Both the position numbers and the translations under genes were made by a program. Below are positions 22,493-33,944 of a DNA stretch of 64,000 nucleotides, piece by piece. Position 1 is the stretch's first letter. The number at the start of each line of letters is the position of its first letter. The DNA comes from Bettongia penicillata ogilbyi (Eukaryota; Chordata; Mammalia; Diprotodontia; Potoroidae): the NCBI GenBank assembly GCA_023548195.1, contig JAJHZJ010000220.1, positions 3,375,870 to 3,439,869 of the forward strand. Reading direction: 5' to 3'. The notes under the pieces were generated by a model. The model did no database searches and was not told the DNA's origin. It worked only from the letters and a program-made list of their open reading frames with translations.

Positions 22493-23189
22493 TATATTTT
22501 CTTTCTTGTTTTTTTTAAATTAATTTCATTTACGTTCAGTGTTCCAAAATCACTATCACACAACTGACATTATCATTTTCCCCTCCCTCAGCCCTAACCC
22601 CGCACCCCTGCCCGATGCGGCATGCAATCCTGTGCAGTTTCTACACATACATTCCTATTAAACACACTTTCATTATAGTCATGCTGTGTAGAAGAATTAA
22701 AATGATTTGGAGAAATGATATAACAAAACAAAACTCAATACACACATGAAAAATGACCTGCTAAATTCTGTGATTAAATTCCATAGCTCTTTCTCTGGAT
22801 GTGGAAGGCATTTTGTGTTAGAAGACCATAGGGAATTTCGTTTTTTTTAAGTACTTACATTCCTACAAAGATCCAAGTCTACCAGAAAATCTCTCACACA
22901 TTGTGGGTGTTGATGTGCACCAAGTTTTTCTGGTTCTGCTCCTTTCAGTCAGCATCAGACCATATAAGTCTTTGCAGGCCTCTCGGAAGTCTTCCTGTTT
23001 ATCATTTCTTATAGCACAATAGCATTCCATTACATTCATATATCATAATTTATTCAGTCATTCCCCAATTAATGGCTATCCCTTTGATTTCCAGTTTTTG
23101 GCCACCACAAAGAGAGCCACTATAAATATTTTTGTACATGTGAGACCTTTTCCCATTTTTATGATCTCTTGGGGATACAGTCCTAGGAG

Positions 23190-23492
23190 TTACATTGCTG
23201 GGTCAAAGTGTATGCATATTTTTGTAGCCCTTTGGGCATAGTCCCAAATTGTTCTCCAGAATGGTTGGATCAGTTCACACCTCCACCAACAAAGTATTGG
23301 TGTTCCAACTCTCCCACATCCTCTCCAACATTTATCATCTTCCTGTTCTGTCATGTTTGCCAGTCTTATAGGTGTGGTGTGGTACCTCAGAGTTGGTTTG
23401 ATTTGCATCTCTCTAATCAAAAGTGATTTAGAGCATTTTTTCATACTACTATAGATATTTTTAATTTCTTCCTCTGAAAATTGCCTCTTCAT
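23190..23492 (-). pseudogene. L1 ORF2 C-terminal Cys-rich remnant
   Basis: It reads FSEEEIKNIYSSMKKCSKSL, then TLRYHTTPIRLA and CWRGCGRVGTPILCWWRC. The family has a His before the third Cys of this Cys/His block; here it is Leu. The frame stops before the usual C-terminus, and the 3' UTR follows to about 22505. Confidence 0.9.
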
Positions 23493-23939
23493 GTCATTTG
23501 ACCATTTATCAATTGGAGAATGAATTGTATTTTTTTTATTTGACTCAGTTCTCTATATATACTAGAAATTAGGCCTTTATCACCAACCCTAACTCTAAAA
23601 ATTCTTTTCCAGTTTTGAACATCCCTCCGAATTTTGGTCACATTGAGTTTGGTTGCGAAAAAAACTTTTCAATTCAATGTAGTCAAAATTATCCATCTTG
23701 CACTTCAAAATGATTTCTATCTCTTCTTTAGTCAAAAATTCTTTCCCTCTCCAAAATTCTGATAAATACATTATTCCTTGCTTGACCAATATGTCCGTAG
23801 TATCAAGCCTTATACCTAGATCGTGTAACCATTTGGATTTTATTCTTGTGTATGTTGTCAGGCATTTGGCTATGCCTAGTTTCCATCATAATTGTGTCCA
23901 GTTTTCCCAGTAATTTTTGTCAAACATTGAGTTCTTATC

Positions 23940-24323
23940 TCAGAAACTGGGGTACTTGGGTTTATCAAACAGTAGATTGCTATATTCATTGTCTACTGTG
24001 TCTCGAGTCTCTCGAATATTCCACTTGTCTACCCTTCTGTTTCTTAGCAAGTACCAAGTGGTTTTCATAAGTGCTGCTTTATAATACAATTTGAGATCCA
24101 GTAGCACTAGATCACCTTCCCTAGTATTTCTTTTCATTAGTCCCCTTGATATCCTGGACCTTTTGTTCTTCCAGATGAATGTTGTTACCATTTTCTTCAG
24201 CTCTAGAAAATAATTATCTGATAGTTTAATTGGTATGGCACGGAATAAGTATATTAATTTAGGTAGCATTGCCATTTTATTATATTGGCTTGGCCTACCC
24301 ATGAGCAACTGATGTTTTTCCAT
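23940..24323 (-). pseudogene. L1 ORF2 post-RT (thumb-like) remnant
   Basis: The 127-codon frame carries LPKLIYLFRAIPIKL, TTFIWKNKRSRISR and LDLKLYYKAALMKTTWY, the conserved region after the palm in L1 ORF2p. It lies between the broken FADD box and the C-terminal Cys block. Confidence 0.9.
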
Positions 24324-24479
24324 TTACTTATATCTGATTTTTTTTGTGTGAGAAGTATCTTGAAGTTGTATTCATATAGTCCTTGGGCTCATTTTGGGAG
24401 GTAAATACCCAAGTAATTTATAGTGTCTATCCCAGTTTTAAACACAAATTCTCTTTATATAAGTTGCTTTTGGACTTTT

Positions 24480-25490
24480 TACTAATATATAGAAATGCAG
24501 AAAATTTGTGTGAGTTTATTTTGCAACCTGCAACTTTGCCAAAGTTGTTTATTATTTAAAGTAGATTTTTTTTTACATAAGTCTCTGGGATTTTCTAAGT
24601 ATATCATATATCTGGAAAGAATGATAACTTAGTTTCTTCTTTGCGTATTCTAATTCCTCAATTTCTTTATCTTGTCTAATCACTATAGCTATCATTTTTA
24701 GTACCGTAGTGAATAATAGAGGTCATAATGGACATCCTTGTTTTACCCCTGATCTTATTGGAAATACATCTATCTTACCACCATTGCATATAATATTTGC
24801 TGAAGGTTTTAGGTAAACACTGCTTATTATTTTGTGGAAAGTTCTCTTCCTTCCTCTGTTCTCCAATGTTTTTAATAGGAATGGGTGTTGCATTTTGTCA
24901 AAAGCATTTTCTGCCATCTATTTCTGCCATCATAATCATGTGATTTCTGTTAGTTGTATTGTTGATATGATCAATAATTCCAATAGTATTCTAATATTGA
25001 ACCATTATTCTCATAATAAGTTGCTGTATTTTTTTGCTGAAATCTTATTTAAAATTTTGCATGTATATTCATTAAAGAAATTGGTCTATAATATTCTTTC
25101 TCTGTTTTGTCTCTTCCTGGATTAGGTATCAAAACCCTATTTGTATCAAAGAAAGAATTTGGAAGTACTTCATTTTCTCCAATTTTCCCGGATAGTCTAT
25201 ATAATATTGGAGTTAACTGTTCTTTAAATGTTTAACAGAATTCACTTGTGAAACCATCTGGCCCTGAAGATTTTTTCCTACGGAGTTCACTGATGGCTTG
25301 TTTAATTTCATTTTCTGAGATAGGGTAGTTTAATAATTTAACTTTGTCTGTCAATCCAAGCAATTTATATTTTTTTTAAATAATCATCCATCTCATTTCA
25401 ATTGTCAAATTTATGGGCATAAAGTTTGGAAAAGTGATTTCTCATTATCGTTTTATTTTCTACACATTGGAGGTGAGTTCACCACTTTCA
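24480..25490 (-). pseudogene. L1 ORF2 reverse-transcriptase core remnant
   Basis: In broken frames it shows [28 protein letters not shown], then AENAFDKMQHPFLLKTLENR and SGVKQGCPL (24723-24917). The catalytic FADD box falls near 24615-24635 but has lost a base and reads FPDI-like, so the polymerase site is destroyed. Downstream IINNFGKVAG text confirms the order. Confidence 0.85.
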
Positions 25491-25494
25491 TTTT

Positions 25495-26142
25495 TCATAT
25501 TTGTAATTTAGTTTTCTTCTTTCTTTTAATCAAATTGACCAAAGATTTATCAATTTTATTAGCTTTTTCATAAAACCAACTATTAGTTTCATTTATTGGT
25601 TCAATAGTTTTCTTAATTTCAATTGTATTGATCTCTCCTTTGGCTTTCAGTCTTTGTAATTTGGTATTTACTTGGGGAGTTTCAATTTGTTCTTTTTCTA
25701 CCTTTTTCAGCTGCATGTCAAAGTCATTGATCTCCTCTTTCTCTATTTTATTTATGTAGGCATTCAAGGATATAAAACTTCCCCTAAGAACTACTTTTGC
25801 AGTATCCCATAAGATTTGGTAAGTTGTCTCATTTTTGTCATTCTCTTGAATAAAGTTGTTGATTCTTTCTATGATTTGTTGTTTAACCCACTCCTTCTTA
25901 CAGATCAAATTATGTACTTTCCAATTAATTTTTGGTTTATCTTTCCATGTCCTTTTATTATATATAATTTTTGTTGCATTATTATCTGAGAAGGATGCAT
26001 TAACTGTCTCTGCCTTTCTGTACTGGATTGTGTGGTTTTTATACCCTAGAACATGGTCAACTTTTGTATATGCACCATATAATGCTGAGAAAAATGTATA
26101 TTCCTTTCTATCTCCATTCAGTTTCCTCCAGATATCTATCAT
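25495..26142 (-). pseudogene. L1 ORF2 endonuclease end and linker
   Basis: This is the longest open block of the element, 215 codons. It reads LIDIWRKLN-like, then EYTFFSALYGAYTKVDHVLG, FSDNNATKI (family SDHxxI, so the catalytic His is replaced by Asn) and a Lys/Glu-rich linker ending with INETNSWFYEKANKIDKSL before the RT. Homology to L1 ORF2p is clear. It is not a host gene. Confidence 0.9.
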
Positions 26143-26329
26143 CTATCTTAACCAGAGTTTTATTCACCTTCTTAACTTCTTTCTTGTTTATTTTAAGGTT
26201 AGATTTATCAAGTTCAGAGAGGGGGAGGCTGAGTTCCCCCACTAGTATAGTTTTGCTGCCTGTTTCTTCCTGCAACTCCCCCAACCTCTCCTCTAAGAAT
26301 TTGGATTCTGTACCACTTGGAGCATACAT
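26108..26329 (-). pseudogene. L1 ORF2 endonuclease, middle piece
   Basis: It reads MYAPSGTESKFLEERL and then ILVGELSLPLSELDKSN. The L1 family has VGDxN here, where Asp and Asn are catalytic. This copy has Glu and Ser (VGELS), so nicking activity would be lost even with an intact frame. Confidence 0.85.
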
Positions 26330-26436
26330 GTTTAGTAATGATATCGATTCATTGTTTATGGTGCCTTTTAGCAGGACATAGTTTCCTTTCTTATCTCTTT
26401 TTATTAGTTCTATTACTGCTTTTGCTTTGTCTGAGA

Positions 26437-26700
26437 TTAGGATTGCTGCCCCACTTTTTTCACATCAGCTGAAGCACAATATATTGTGTTCCAACCTTTT
26501 ACCTTTACCCTGTGTGTTTCCCCCCATTTCAAATGTGTTTCTTGTAAACAACATATTGTTGGATTATGACTTTTAATCCATTCTGCTATCCATCTGTGTT
26601 TCATGGGAGAGTTCCTTCCATTCACATTCATAGTTATGATTACAATCTGTGTCTTTCCCTCCATCCTCTTTCCTCCTGTTTGTAGTTTTAGTTCTCCCAT
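26437..26700 (-). pseudogene. L1 ORF2 endonuclease, N-terminal piece
   Basis: The frame reads IVIITMNVNGRNSPMKH, then CCLQETHLKW and VKGWNTIYCA, the start of the APE-type endonuclease of L1 ORF2p. The Asn of MNVNG and the Glu of QETH are the expected metal-binding and catalytic residues and are intact here. This enzyme nicks target DNA to start reverse transcription. The frame breaks after residue 87. Confidence 0.85.
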
Positions 26701-26893
26701 CTTCCCGGAGGAACAGATCCTTCCTGTCTATCTTCCAATATGTCCTGGACTGTGAATCTGCCAGAGTGTGTCTCCTACTGGATTCTGCACCTCCAAAATT
26801 TGGTCAAATTCTTTTTTTAGAAATATATGAAGGAGTTTGTCTAAGAGCTTAGGTGAGTGGTTACTCTCATTCTGCCATCTGGACTCCGCCCTT

Positions 26894-27719
26894 CCCTTTC
26901 TCTTTTTAAAAACACAACTAATGAGGGAGAAATATGTACTTGTCCATAAGTGTTTGAAAGGAATTTTGGTTTTCTTACCTCCATAATGGGCAGGGAAGAG
27001 GAAGTGTGAGAGGAAAGAGTTTAGAATTGTTATATATAAAAAACTTGAGAGAGTTGTTGGATAATTAATACAAGGAAGACTATTTGACTATCTCTCATAA
27101 ACCTAAAGACCCCTCCTGAAGACCTCCTGAAATTTACATACTATTGAAAAAGAATGTGTATTCCTGACGGGTATCAATCAACTCTGATTGGTTAACAATT
27201 AATGAGACAATAAATATTGTAGTGATAGGGAAACTTATTCTATTGGGGGCTTTTAGCATATGACTCTGATCACTCAGTCCTGGACAAAGAATTGTATCTC
27301 TACCTAGACCACTCCTCAGAAGGCCAAAGTTGGTCTGCCTCCACTCAAACATGTCTGACTAGAACACAATGAGTCAGAAGTCACCTAGCCTAGAAAGTCT
27401 GTACCTTTTTATTTAAGCTTTCCCAGTTGGATAAGTCTGGCCCAAATTTTTTTTTTAGTCACCACCCCTGCACTTCAGAGAACTAAGCTTGGACATAACA
27501 TGTAAATGAAGAAATAAAAAGGGAGGAAAGCCTATATTTCCCCAATGTTAACAGTTGATTACTTATATGAAAGAAATGTTCTTTTCCCTCTGAAGTGAAA
27601 ACAAAAAAATAGAATTTAAAGAAAAGAAGAAAAAAAAACAGTTCTAAGTACTTTTTAGCATGTAGGGGTCAGATATCATTGTCCAGTAGGGAAAGGGAAT
27701 GAACAAGGTGAAATTTTTG
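26894..27719. other. Unassigned sequence, possibly LTR-derived in part
   Basis: Between about 27130 and 27500 there is a CCAAT-like 'ctgattggttaac', a 'tttttatttaagc' TATA-like run and later AATAAA-like words, which is LTR-like composition. I cannot place boundaries or a family. The rest is unassigned. Confidence 0.25.
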
Positions 27720-27840
27720 AGAGTAGAATCTGGTTCTTTGTTTTTATTTTCGGCTTTTCTTTGTATCCCAATTACTTTTTATAATGCCTGACACATATTA
27801 GATAGTTAATATATTTATTGAGTAACAAAAAATAGACTTG
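27720..27840 (+). mobile_element. L2/MIR 3'-end fragment
   Basis: 'ctttgtatcccaattacttt' then 'ataatgcctgacacatatta' and 'gatagttaatatatttattg' follow the shared L2/MIR 3' terminus. Confidence 0.45.
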
Positions 27841-27914
27841 CCCTAAGAAAAGATATGTAGACTTTGACTTTGGCACAGTAAACAAGAAAAAAATCTTTAC
27901 TCAGAAGAAGGTTG

Positions 27915-28205
27915 AGGTCATTGAATTTGAAGTCAAGAAAAAGTAGTATCTAGATTTGCCTTAAATTGTGACACCATATGTGATCAATTTGGAAAACTCA
28001 CTTTCAGATCCTGACTCACTTCTTTTCTGTTTGACCCAAGGCAAATCACTTAACTTCTCATTGCCTCAGTTTATTCACCCATGAAATGGGGATAATAACA
28101 ACACCTACCTTCTAGAGTTGTTTTGAGGATCAGGTAGGATAATAATAATTGGAAAATGCTTAGCATTGTTTTAGGAACTTAGCAAACACTATTTAAATGT
28201 TAAGG
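27915..28205 (+). mobile_element. MIR SINE
   Basis: Core and 3' end are clear: 'acccaaggcaaatcacttaa', 'tcattgcctcagtttattca', 'cccatgaaatggggataata', 'acacctaccttctagagttg' and 'gaaaatgcttagcattgttt'. The head is degraded. Confidence 0.75.
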
Positions 28206-28388
28206 AGTAGTAATAGTAAAAGTAGGGATAAGAAAAGGAAGAGAAGCAGGAGGAGTACAGTATGCATCTGCTATGTATGTATCAAAAGTTGGGCCATGCA
28301 CTTATAATAACAAGATATAGATGAAATAGTCTGTGTTTTTGATCATCTTAAATTGTTTTGTAAATTTGTTGTTAAATATTCATGGGTG

Positions 28389-28506
28389 CATACACACACA
28401 CATATATATGTATACACATATATACATACACATATATACACACATATAACATACACATATATATGTATATATGTGTGTATACATATAAATGTATATGTAT
28501 ATAAAC
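28389..28506. repeat. (TA/CA)n microsatellite
   Basis: Alternating tatata, cacata and tacaca words. The Tyr/Ile/Thr/His-rich frames over it are artefacts. Confidence 0.9.
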
Positions 28507-29334
28507 ATTGTAACAACAGATTGTTTTCTTCTCTCTCAGCCGCTGGGCTCAATTCTATGTTAATTATCCTTTCTTTTAGTGTAGTGCTCAGATGTGATGA
28601 TGAAAAACAAATACTTTGGAAAATGTAATGAAGATACACTTGACTTAGTGTGAGTTACATTTTATTTGACAGTTTTCTTTCTGAAAGTTATCTAACATAT
28701 TGAAATGAACAATATTTTAAAATGTGGTAGAAATATTTTTTCCAAGATTTATAATTTTAAAATAAACAAGAAATATTGAATGAAATTCACATCCAATCAC
28801 ACTCCAGTGTTAATCCAGGTGATTCTTCAGTTAATCATCATTACATGTTAAGAACTTACAGATATGCATCTTTAAGAGACCTTAGGTTGATGTTACACTA
28901 AAGAGCAATTTATTTTTAAGTGTGATTTCTAATTGTTATATTTCAAGTTGTGTATTTGGTAGGCATAGGAGTATCATCTCATTGCAAAGTGCTCTTATCC
29001 TTGGAGAAAATGTAATGACTTGGACTCCTCAATTCAATTTGGTACTATGGCAAAAAGCATCAAACTGTGTTCAAACACAGGGGATATGTGGTTTGTTGTC
29101 ATGCATCTTTGAACAAATCACCAAACCTCTTGAACCAGGGGATTCCTAAGGTAACTTCTAGTTCTATGACTATAATACTAAAACCCCACAAAATTAATTT
29201 CATATTCTATAAAGTATACTGTAAAATGTGATATCTTATATCAGGGTAGTGAAATAGAAAAAATAAATTTATGCATTAATTGAATAAAAAGTATTTCTAA
29301 AATATCTATCTTATCCTTTAGTTGAATTCCACCA
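28507..29334. other. Unassigned AT-rich sequence with a faint MIR-like end
   Basis: Near 29045-29175, 'ggtaacttctagttctatga' resembles the end of an old MIR3-type SINE. Otherwise nothing is recognised. Confidence 0.3.
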
Positions 29335-29710
29335 TTATAGTTCACAAAAAGCTGTCACTTTTATAGAATGCTTCACCGTTATATACGGTATTATGCATGT
29401 GATTTCATTTGATTCTCAAAACAACACTACATGAGAGGGAGTAGAGGTATCTGTCAAATACAAAGATGAATAAGTTACAAATTACACTTAATCCAATACT
29501 GTGTATTGAACAATAGTGAATGTGAAAGGAATTATATACACTTTGAAAAATAGACATAAACCTATAAGGATCTAAAGTCTAACTTTCTCATTTTACAGAT
29601 GAGGAAAGTGAGGTCCAGAGGGGTTAAATTACTCTCCTAAAGTAAATAAGAGAACTGTGATGTAAATCCAAGTCTTGTGCCCGTGCAATACTTTTATTCC
29701 CTTCAATATG
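29335..29710 (-). mobile_element. MIR-family SINE in two pieces
   Basis: Reversed 3' part (atttcatttgattctcaaaa, caacactacatgagaggg) at 29335-29450 and reversed core (attttacagatgaggaaagt, gaggtccagaggggttaaat) at 29580-29710. They are separated by about 130 bp of unrelated AT-rich sequence. Confidence 0.6.
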
Positions 29711-32189
29711 TTTGCTATTCACATTGATGAAAACTTACTGTTGTAAGTAAAATAAAATCAGCATCATGTACGTGCTTTAAAAATAATTATCAAATTAAGG
29801 AAAAATAGGTTATATTCACTTCCCTAAGTTGTTATTGTTCTTGTTGTTGTTTGTTAAGACCATAAAATAGCCATGGTATTATTCAATACTAAAAGTTCAA
29901 TCACAAATAAAAATAATTTTTATTTCTTTAGCACCTTACTCTGACAAATTCCACTTGCTTTGCAAACATTTTCTAGATCCATTTTTACCTTCTGTGTTTG
30001 TGGGGTGAAAATGCAAACAATCTCTGATTTCTAGAACATGGACTCCAGTTCTGCAAATTCATTTTGCAGATATAGATTGAAAAATTTTTGAAATTGAAAA
30101 AATAATCCCTAAGGTGTAGCCTGAAAAACAGTAAAGTTTAAACATAATATATTGTGCTACTGCATTGATTAATCTCTTTGGTAGGATTTGTTTCCATGAC
30201 CCAAAGTCCTGCTTTCAGTCTATCACACCATTGGACCTCCATCCCTTACTGTAAAAAATAGGGAGTATGGAAATCTTAGGTTAAAAAAAGGAACAACTTT
30301 ATTTTAACTGAAGTGGCTATATATTTGACTTCTTCTTTTTTCTCCTATTTATGAAAGTGTTAATGAATAATGAAATGACAAAAAGATGAGTATAAGAAAG
30401 GAGTCTTATATAATCAACTTGTGAATTGTTGAGTCATTGTATCCCTTAAATCTACAGCTGTGTTGGTAAATGTTTAACAGTTCTTCAAGAAAATAAAATG
30501 TATGTATGATATATTTTTTCAGTGCAATCTGCATTAACAATATTTTTCCATCACTTTCTTTAATTTAGACAATGAACAACACAACGATAAAACAAGTCTT
30601 GATTTGTAGCATTTGTGTATTTCCTAGGTGATAACTCTCAATTCTCTTGTCAAAAATACAAGTCCGGTTTCACTAGTAGTTTCAACTTAACTCCAGCACA
30701 TCCCTCTCCAAACTCCCAAATAAATCATCAAAATACCACTAAAATAACAAAAATGTTTTGTGAAAAAATATACTAGAACCAAGTTTCCATTAAACACTCA
30801 TTGCCTGCTAAATAGATTTTGCTTCTTATTAATTGGACTCTTAGAGAGAACCTCTAATATTCTTAATGGATGACAGATTTGAACCAATAACAGTTCTTCT
30901 AAATATATTTGAATCAAAAATGACTGGATATTTCCTTTAAAGCTATTCAATGGCATTAGGGGAATAAAAACCACAATCAAATAAAATTGTTGTTTAGTTC
31001 TTCCTTTGTCTACGTTGTCAATCAGTGCCAAATTTAAAAATATTCCATGTAGGGCTAACACAAGAATTGCATTTTTTTTTCTTCCACTATAGACACAAAG
31101 GGGATTCTCAGCATTTTTTACCCTGGTTGACAACTTTCATAAGAGAAAAAATTGAAAAGTGATATATGTTCTCAAGGATTTGAGAACATATAGTAGTATC
31201 CATTGATTCTCATCTTTCCTTAAATTTTTCAGCTATTGTTGAAATTATTTCAAGCTATATTTTTCATCAATAAAAATTGTTAGCAGTAGGAGGTTAATTA
31301 TGAACTTCAATTTTTTGACTGGATGCTATTTTTTTTTGTCTTCATATAGTAGAAACCCTGATATCAAGTTTCTGTCTTTCTTTTGAAATAAATATTAAAA
31401 CTGTGTTCACATGGTTGTGTAGGTTAATGCTTTGTATTACCATGTACTTTTTCTTCTATATAACATTTAAATAAAAGTTGCTTTAAGAACATTAATATAA
31501 AGCAAAGTCATCCCTCTAAATTATATATAAAGCATGTTTTTATAAAAAGTAATTTAAGCTGAATCTTTTTTGAAAAATGAAATATTGATGTTTTAGAAAG
31601 CAAAGCATGAAAATAAGTCATCTTACAGTGCTACATCCTTAGAACAATATGCTAGAAAAGTTTCAGATGGAAATAAAATCTCCATTTTCTTGGTACCAGA
31701 TCAGATTTAGGAATATCATCATGTTTGCAGATTTTATGAGGATTCAGCAATCTGCCTATTTTATTCATTACAAATTTATTTCTCTTTTGCCTGTGCATTT
31801 TTCTATTGCCGTTGTTTTTACTTACATCTGTGATTTGGAGTTTTAAGTATCTAACTTAATACAATGCCACTTTCTTTAGAAAACACTGTATAGGTGAGTA
31901 GGAAAAGGAGAGACAAATAGTTTTTCTTTTCTTCTCTTCTTCTGAAGTTTGTCCTTACATTTTAACAATCTGCTTCACTGCCAACACAGATAACAAGACT
32001 GCATTGTAACCTATGCATTACATTATTTATTTTTGTACTTTTTTCTGTAAAAAATCCTCCTGTTGCCAAATGCTAGCTAGATTCCCCAATATATAGCTCT
32101 ACAGAAAATAACCTTTTTATCTCCCTTCTCTTCTCTCAACCCCTATTTGTAGTTAAATGATAGACACTACTATGATTTCTACCTAAAAT
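29711..32189. other. Long unassigned AT-rich stretch
   Basis: About 2.5 kb with no repeat that I recognise. The longest frame (30798-31133, minus, 111 codons) has no known motif, no upstream context and ordinary AT-rich composition, so I do not call a gene. Confidence 0.4.
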
Positions 32190-32346
32190 AAATGAATAGT
32201 TAATGAATGGATGGAAAAATAAATACATGAATAATTGAATATATGAATAAATGAATGAATGAAAGAATAAACAAATGAATAGATAGATTTACAGATAGAT
32301 TGATTGATTGATAGATGGTTGGATAGATAGATGATAGATAAATGAA
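32190..32346. repeat. (GAAT)n/(GATA)n-like microsatellite
   Basis: Repeated aatgaatg, gatagatag and gattgattg words, with point changes throughout. Confidence 0.85.
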
Positions 32347-32457
32347 AGTTTTCCTTGGACTTCCAGTAGTTGACCATTAAACAATTCCTTTAAGAACATA
32401 ATTGCTACACATTGTATTGTTCAAGAAAGAAATCTTAAAGGATTTTGTGACCAATCT

Positions 32458-32675
32458 ATGGAGCCAGTTAGGTGTTGAAGTAGATAGTATGCTAATTTTA
32501 AATATGCTAAGACACTTGCTATCTGTGGGACCCTGGACAAGTCACTTGACCTTGTTTACCTCAGATTTACTTTAACTTATAAAATGAGCTGGAGAAGGAA
32601 ATGGCAAGAATCTTTGGCAAGAAAATGCCAAATGAGGTCACAAAGTTAGACAAATCACTGAATAATAGTGATGTT
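32458..32675 (+). mobile_element. Mar1-type SINE
   Basis: Core 'gggaccctggacaagtcact', then 'aatgagctggagaaggaaat', 'ggcaagaatctttggcaaga', 'aaatgccaaatgaggtcaca' and a degraded 'agttagacaaatcactgaat' tail. This is the same family as 238-445 and 52998-53258. Confidence 0.8.
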
Positions 32676-33280
32676 ATTTACATTGCCATAGATATCTTCC
32701 TTTTCCTGTCTTCTCTATTTCCCTTTGGTCCTCACCAACCCCTAACAGACTCTCTCATGCATTCATGGAGAAAAGAGAAATAGGATAATTCAAGAAATTA
32801 TAAAGAGACTGCAATTTTAAGTTGTTCCCATTACTTCATTTTGGTGACCCACATTTGGCAAAAGGATCCTCTTACATTATGAAGAAAAATGCAATGAGAA
32901 AGGCACACAGCATCTTTTGTTTGTTTTAAAGGCAGTTGAAGGTGCTTTATGATCTGTAACCTGTGTTGAAAACAGAAATCATTTACTTTGGGCATCTTAC
33001 CTTTATTATTGTCACAATATTTGTATGCATTTACATGAGGTACATTCTGATAATATAGAAGGTAACAGAAATGTTTCCTCTTCTCCCTGTTTGGAACAAA
33101 GTTGCATACTAAAATTCAAATGTTTAGAATTTGGAGGCACAATATTATGTGCTCTACACAATATCATTTTTTAAATGGCACTATTCATAGGAGGAGAAAG
33201 AAGAAAAAGACACTGAGAGATGAAAATAGACAGAGGGATAGTTGGGCAGAGGGATGAAGGAGAGGGAGGAAAGGAGGAAG
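32676..33280. other. Unassigned sequence
   Basis: No repeat or coding signal is recognised. It turns purine-rich toward the GA microsatellite. Confidence 0.35.
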
Positions 33281-33294
33281 GAGAGAGAGAGAGA

Positions 33295-33361
<67 letters not shown>
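33281..33361. repeat. (GA)n microsatellite
   Basis: A nearly pure GA run of about 80 bp with a purine-rich flank from about 33190. Confidence 0.95.
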
Positions 33362-33365
<4 letters not shown>

Positions 33366-33436
33366 TTGTGTAATAGAACCAATACCTAAGAACCCACTTC
33401 TTTGGGTAGGACAGTTTCCAAACCAAAATAACCCTC

Positions 33437-33590
33437 TTTAAAAGGCATTATAGTATAACAAATAGAACCCTGGGTTTGCAATCGAGATAGATCTAGGGTC
33501 AATTTTTTCTTCAGATACCTGACAACTTTGTGAAATCATTTAAACCATCTGAACACCAATTGTGAATGTAACTAGATTTGTCAATCTTAG
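33437..33590 (+). mobile_element. Degraded MIR-like SINE
   Basis: Head-like 'gcattatagtataacaaata', 'gaaccctgggtttgcaatcg' and a weak 'gtgaaatcatttaaaccatc' core. Confidence 0.4.
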
Positions 33591-33944
33591 TCTACTTTAT
33601 CTTTAGTATCATGGAAAGACGTTTGCCTGTATTTTCCTGAAGTATGTCCTGTATAAGTTTCAGGTCTTGCCTCTTTCAAGATTAGTCACTGCCCTCCCCA
33701 ATTTCCTCAGAATAGTTTCAGGTTGTTTTATTTTGTTTTTTTTTTTTACATTTTGGTAAAAAAAATATATATATAGAATATATAGACCACCTCCATCATT
33801 TCTAAGAACATGAAACATCAATACCTCAAGTCTTGTACTTCTTGGTGGAGGAGGTTGCCTATACTCCCTCTTCTCTCATTTAGTCCTCAGACACTCGTAG
33901 TCCAGTTTTACTACATCACTCACCTAGCATTGATCTCTTCTTGG
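33591..33944. other. Unassigned sequence with T and TA tracts
   Basis: A T-run near 33737-33747 and an A/TA tract near 33758-33784; otherwise nothing is recognised. Confidence 0.35.

Larger units (their letters stand above)
22500..26893 (-). mobile_element. L1 with nearly whole ORF2 but no ORF1
   Basis: From right to left: leader starting 'aagggcggagtccagatggc' (26893), about 190 bp of 5' UTR-like text, ORF2 from about 26690 to about 23190, a 3' UTR, and a T-run at 22508-22517 (the A-tail in reverse). ORF2 domains appear in proper order: endonuclease, linker, reverse transcriptase, thumb-like region and Cys-rich C-terminus. Where ORF1 (about 1 kb) and the inter-ORF spacer should be, the leader passes almost directly into ORF2. 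The element is dead: frames are broken many times and catalytic motifs are altered. I infer an internal 5' deletion, for example a spliced L1 RNA that was reverse-transcribed, or a subfamily lacking ORF1. Confidence 0.85.

Noticed and set aside
25495..26142. 215-codon frame considered as a host gene
   Set aside because: It matches the endonuclease end and linker of L1 ORF2 and sits in order with the rest of ORF2.
28343..28639. Tyr/Ile/Thr/His-rich frames resembling a membrane protein
   Set aside because: They come from the TA/CA microsatellite and lack any motif.
30798..31133. 111-codon minus-strand frame
   Set aside because: No recognisable motif, no splice or promoter context that I can see, and length is within chance for this AT content over both strands.
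33181..33441. Ser-Leu and Glu-Arg repeat frames
   Set aside because: They are translations of the GA microsatellite.
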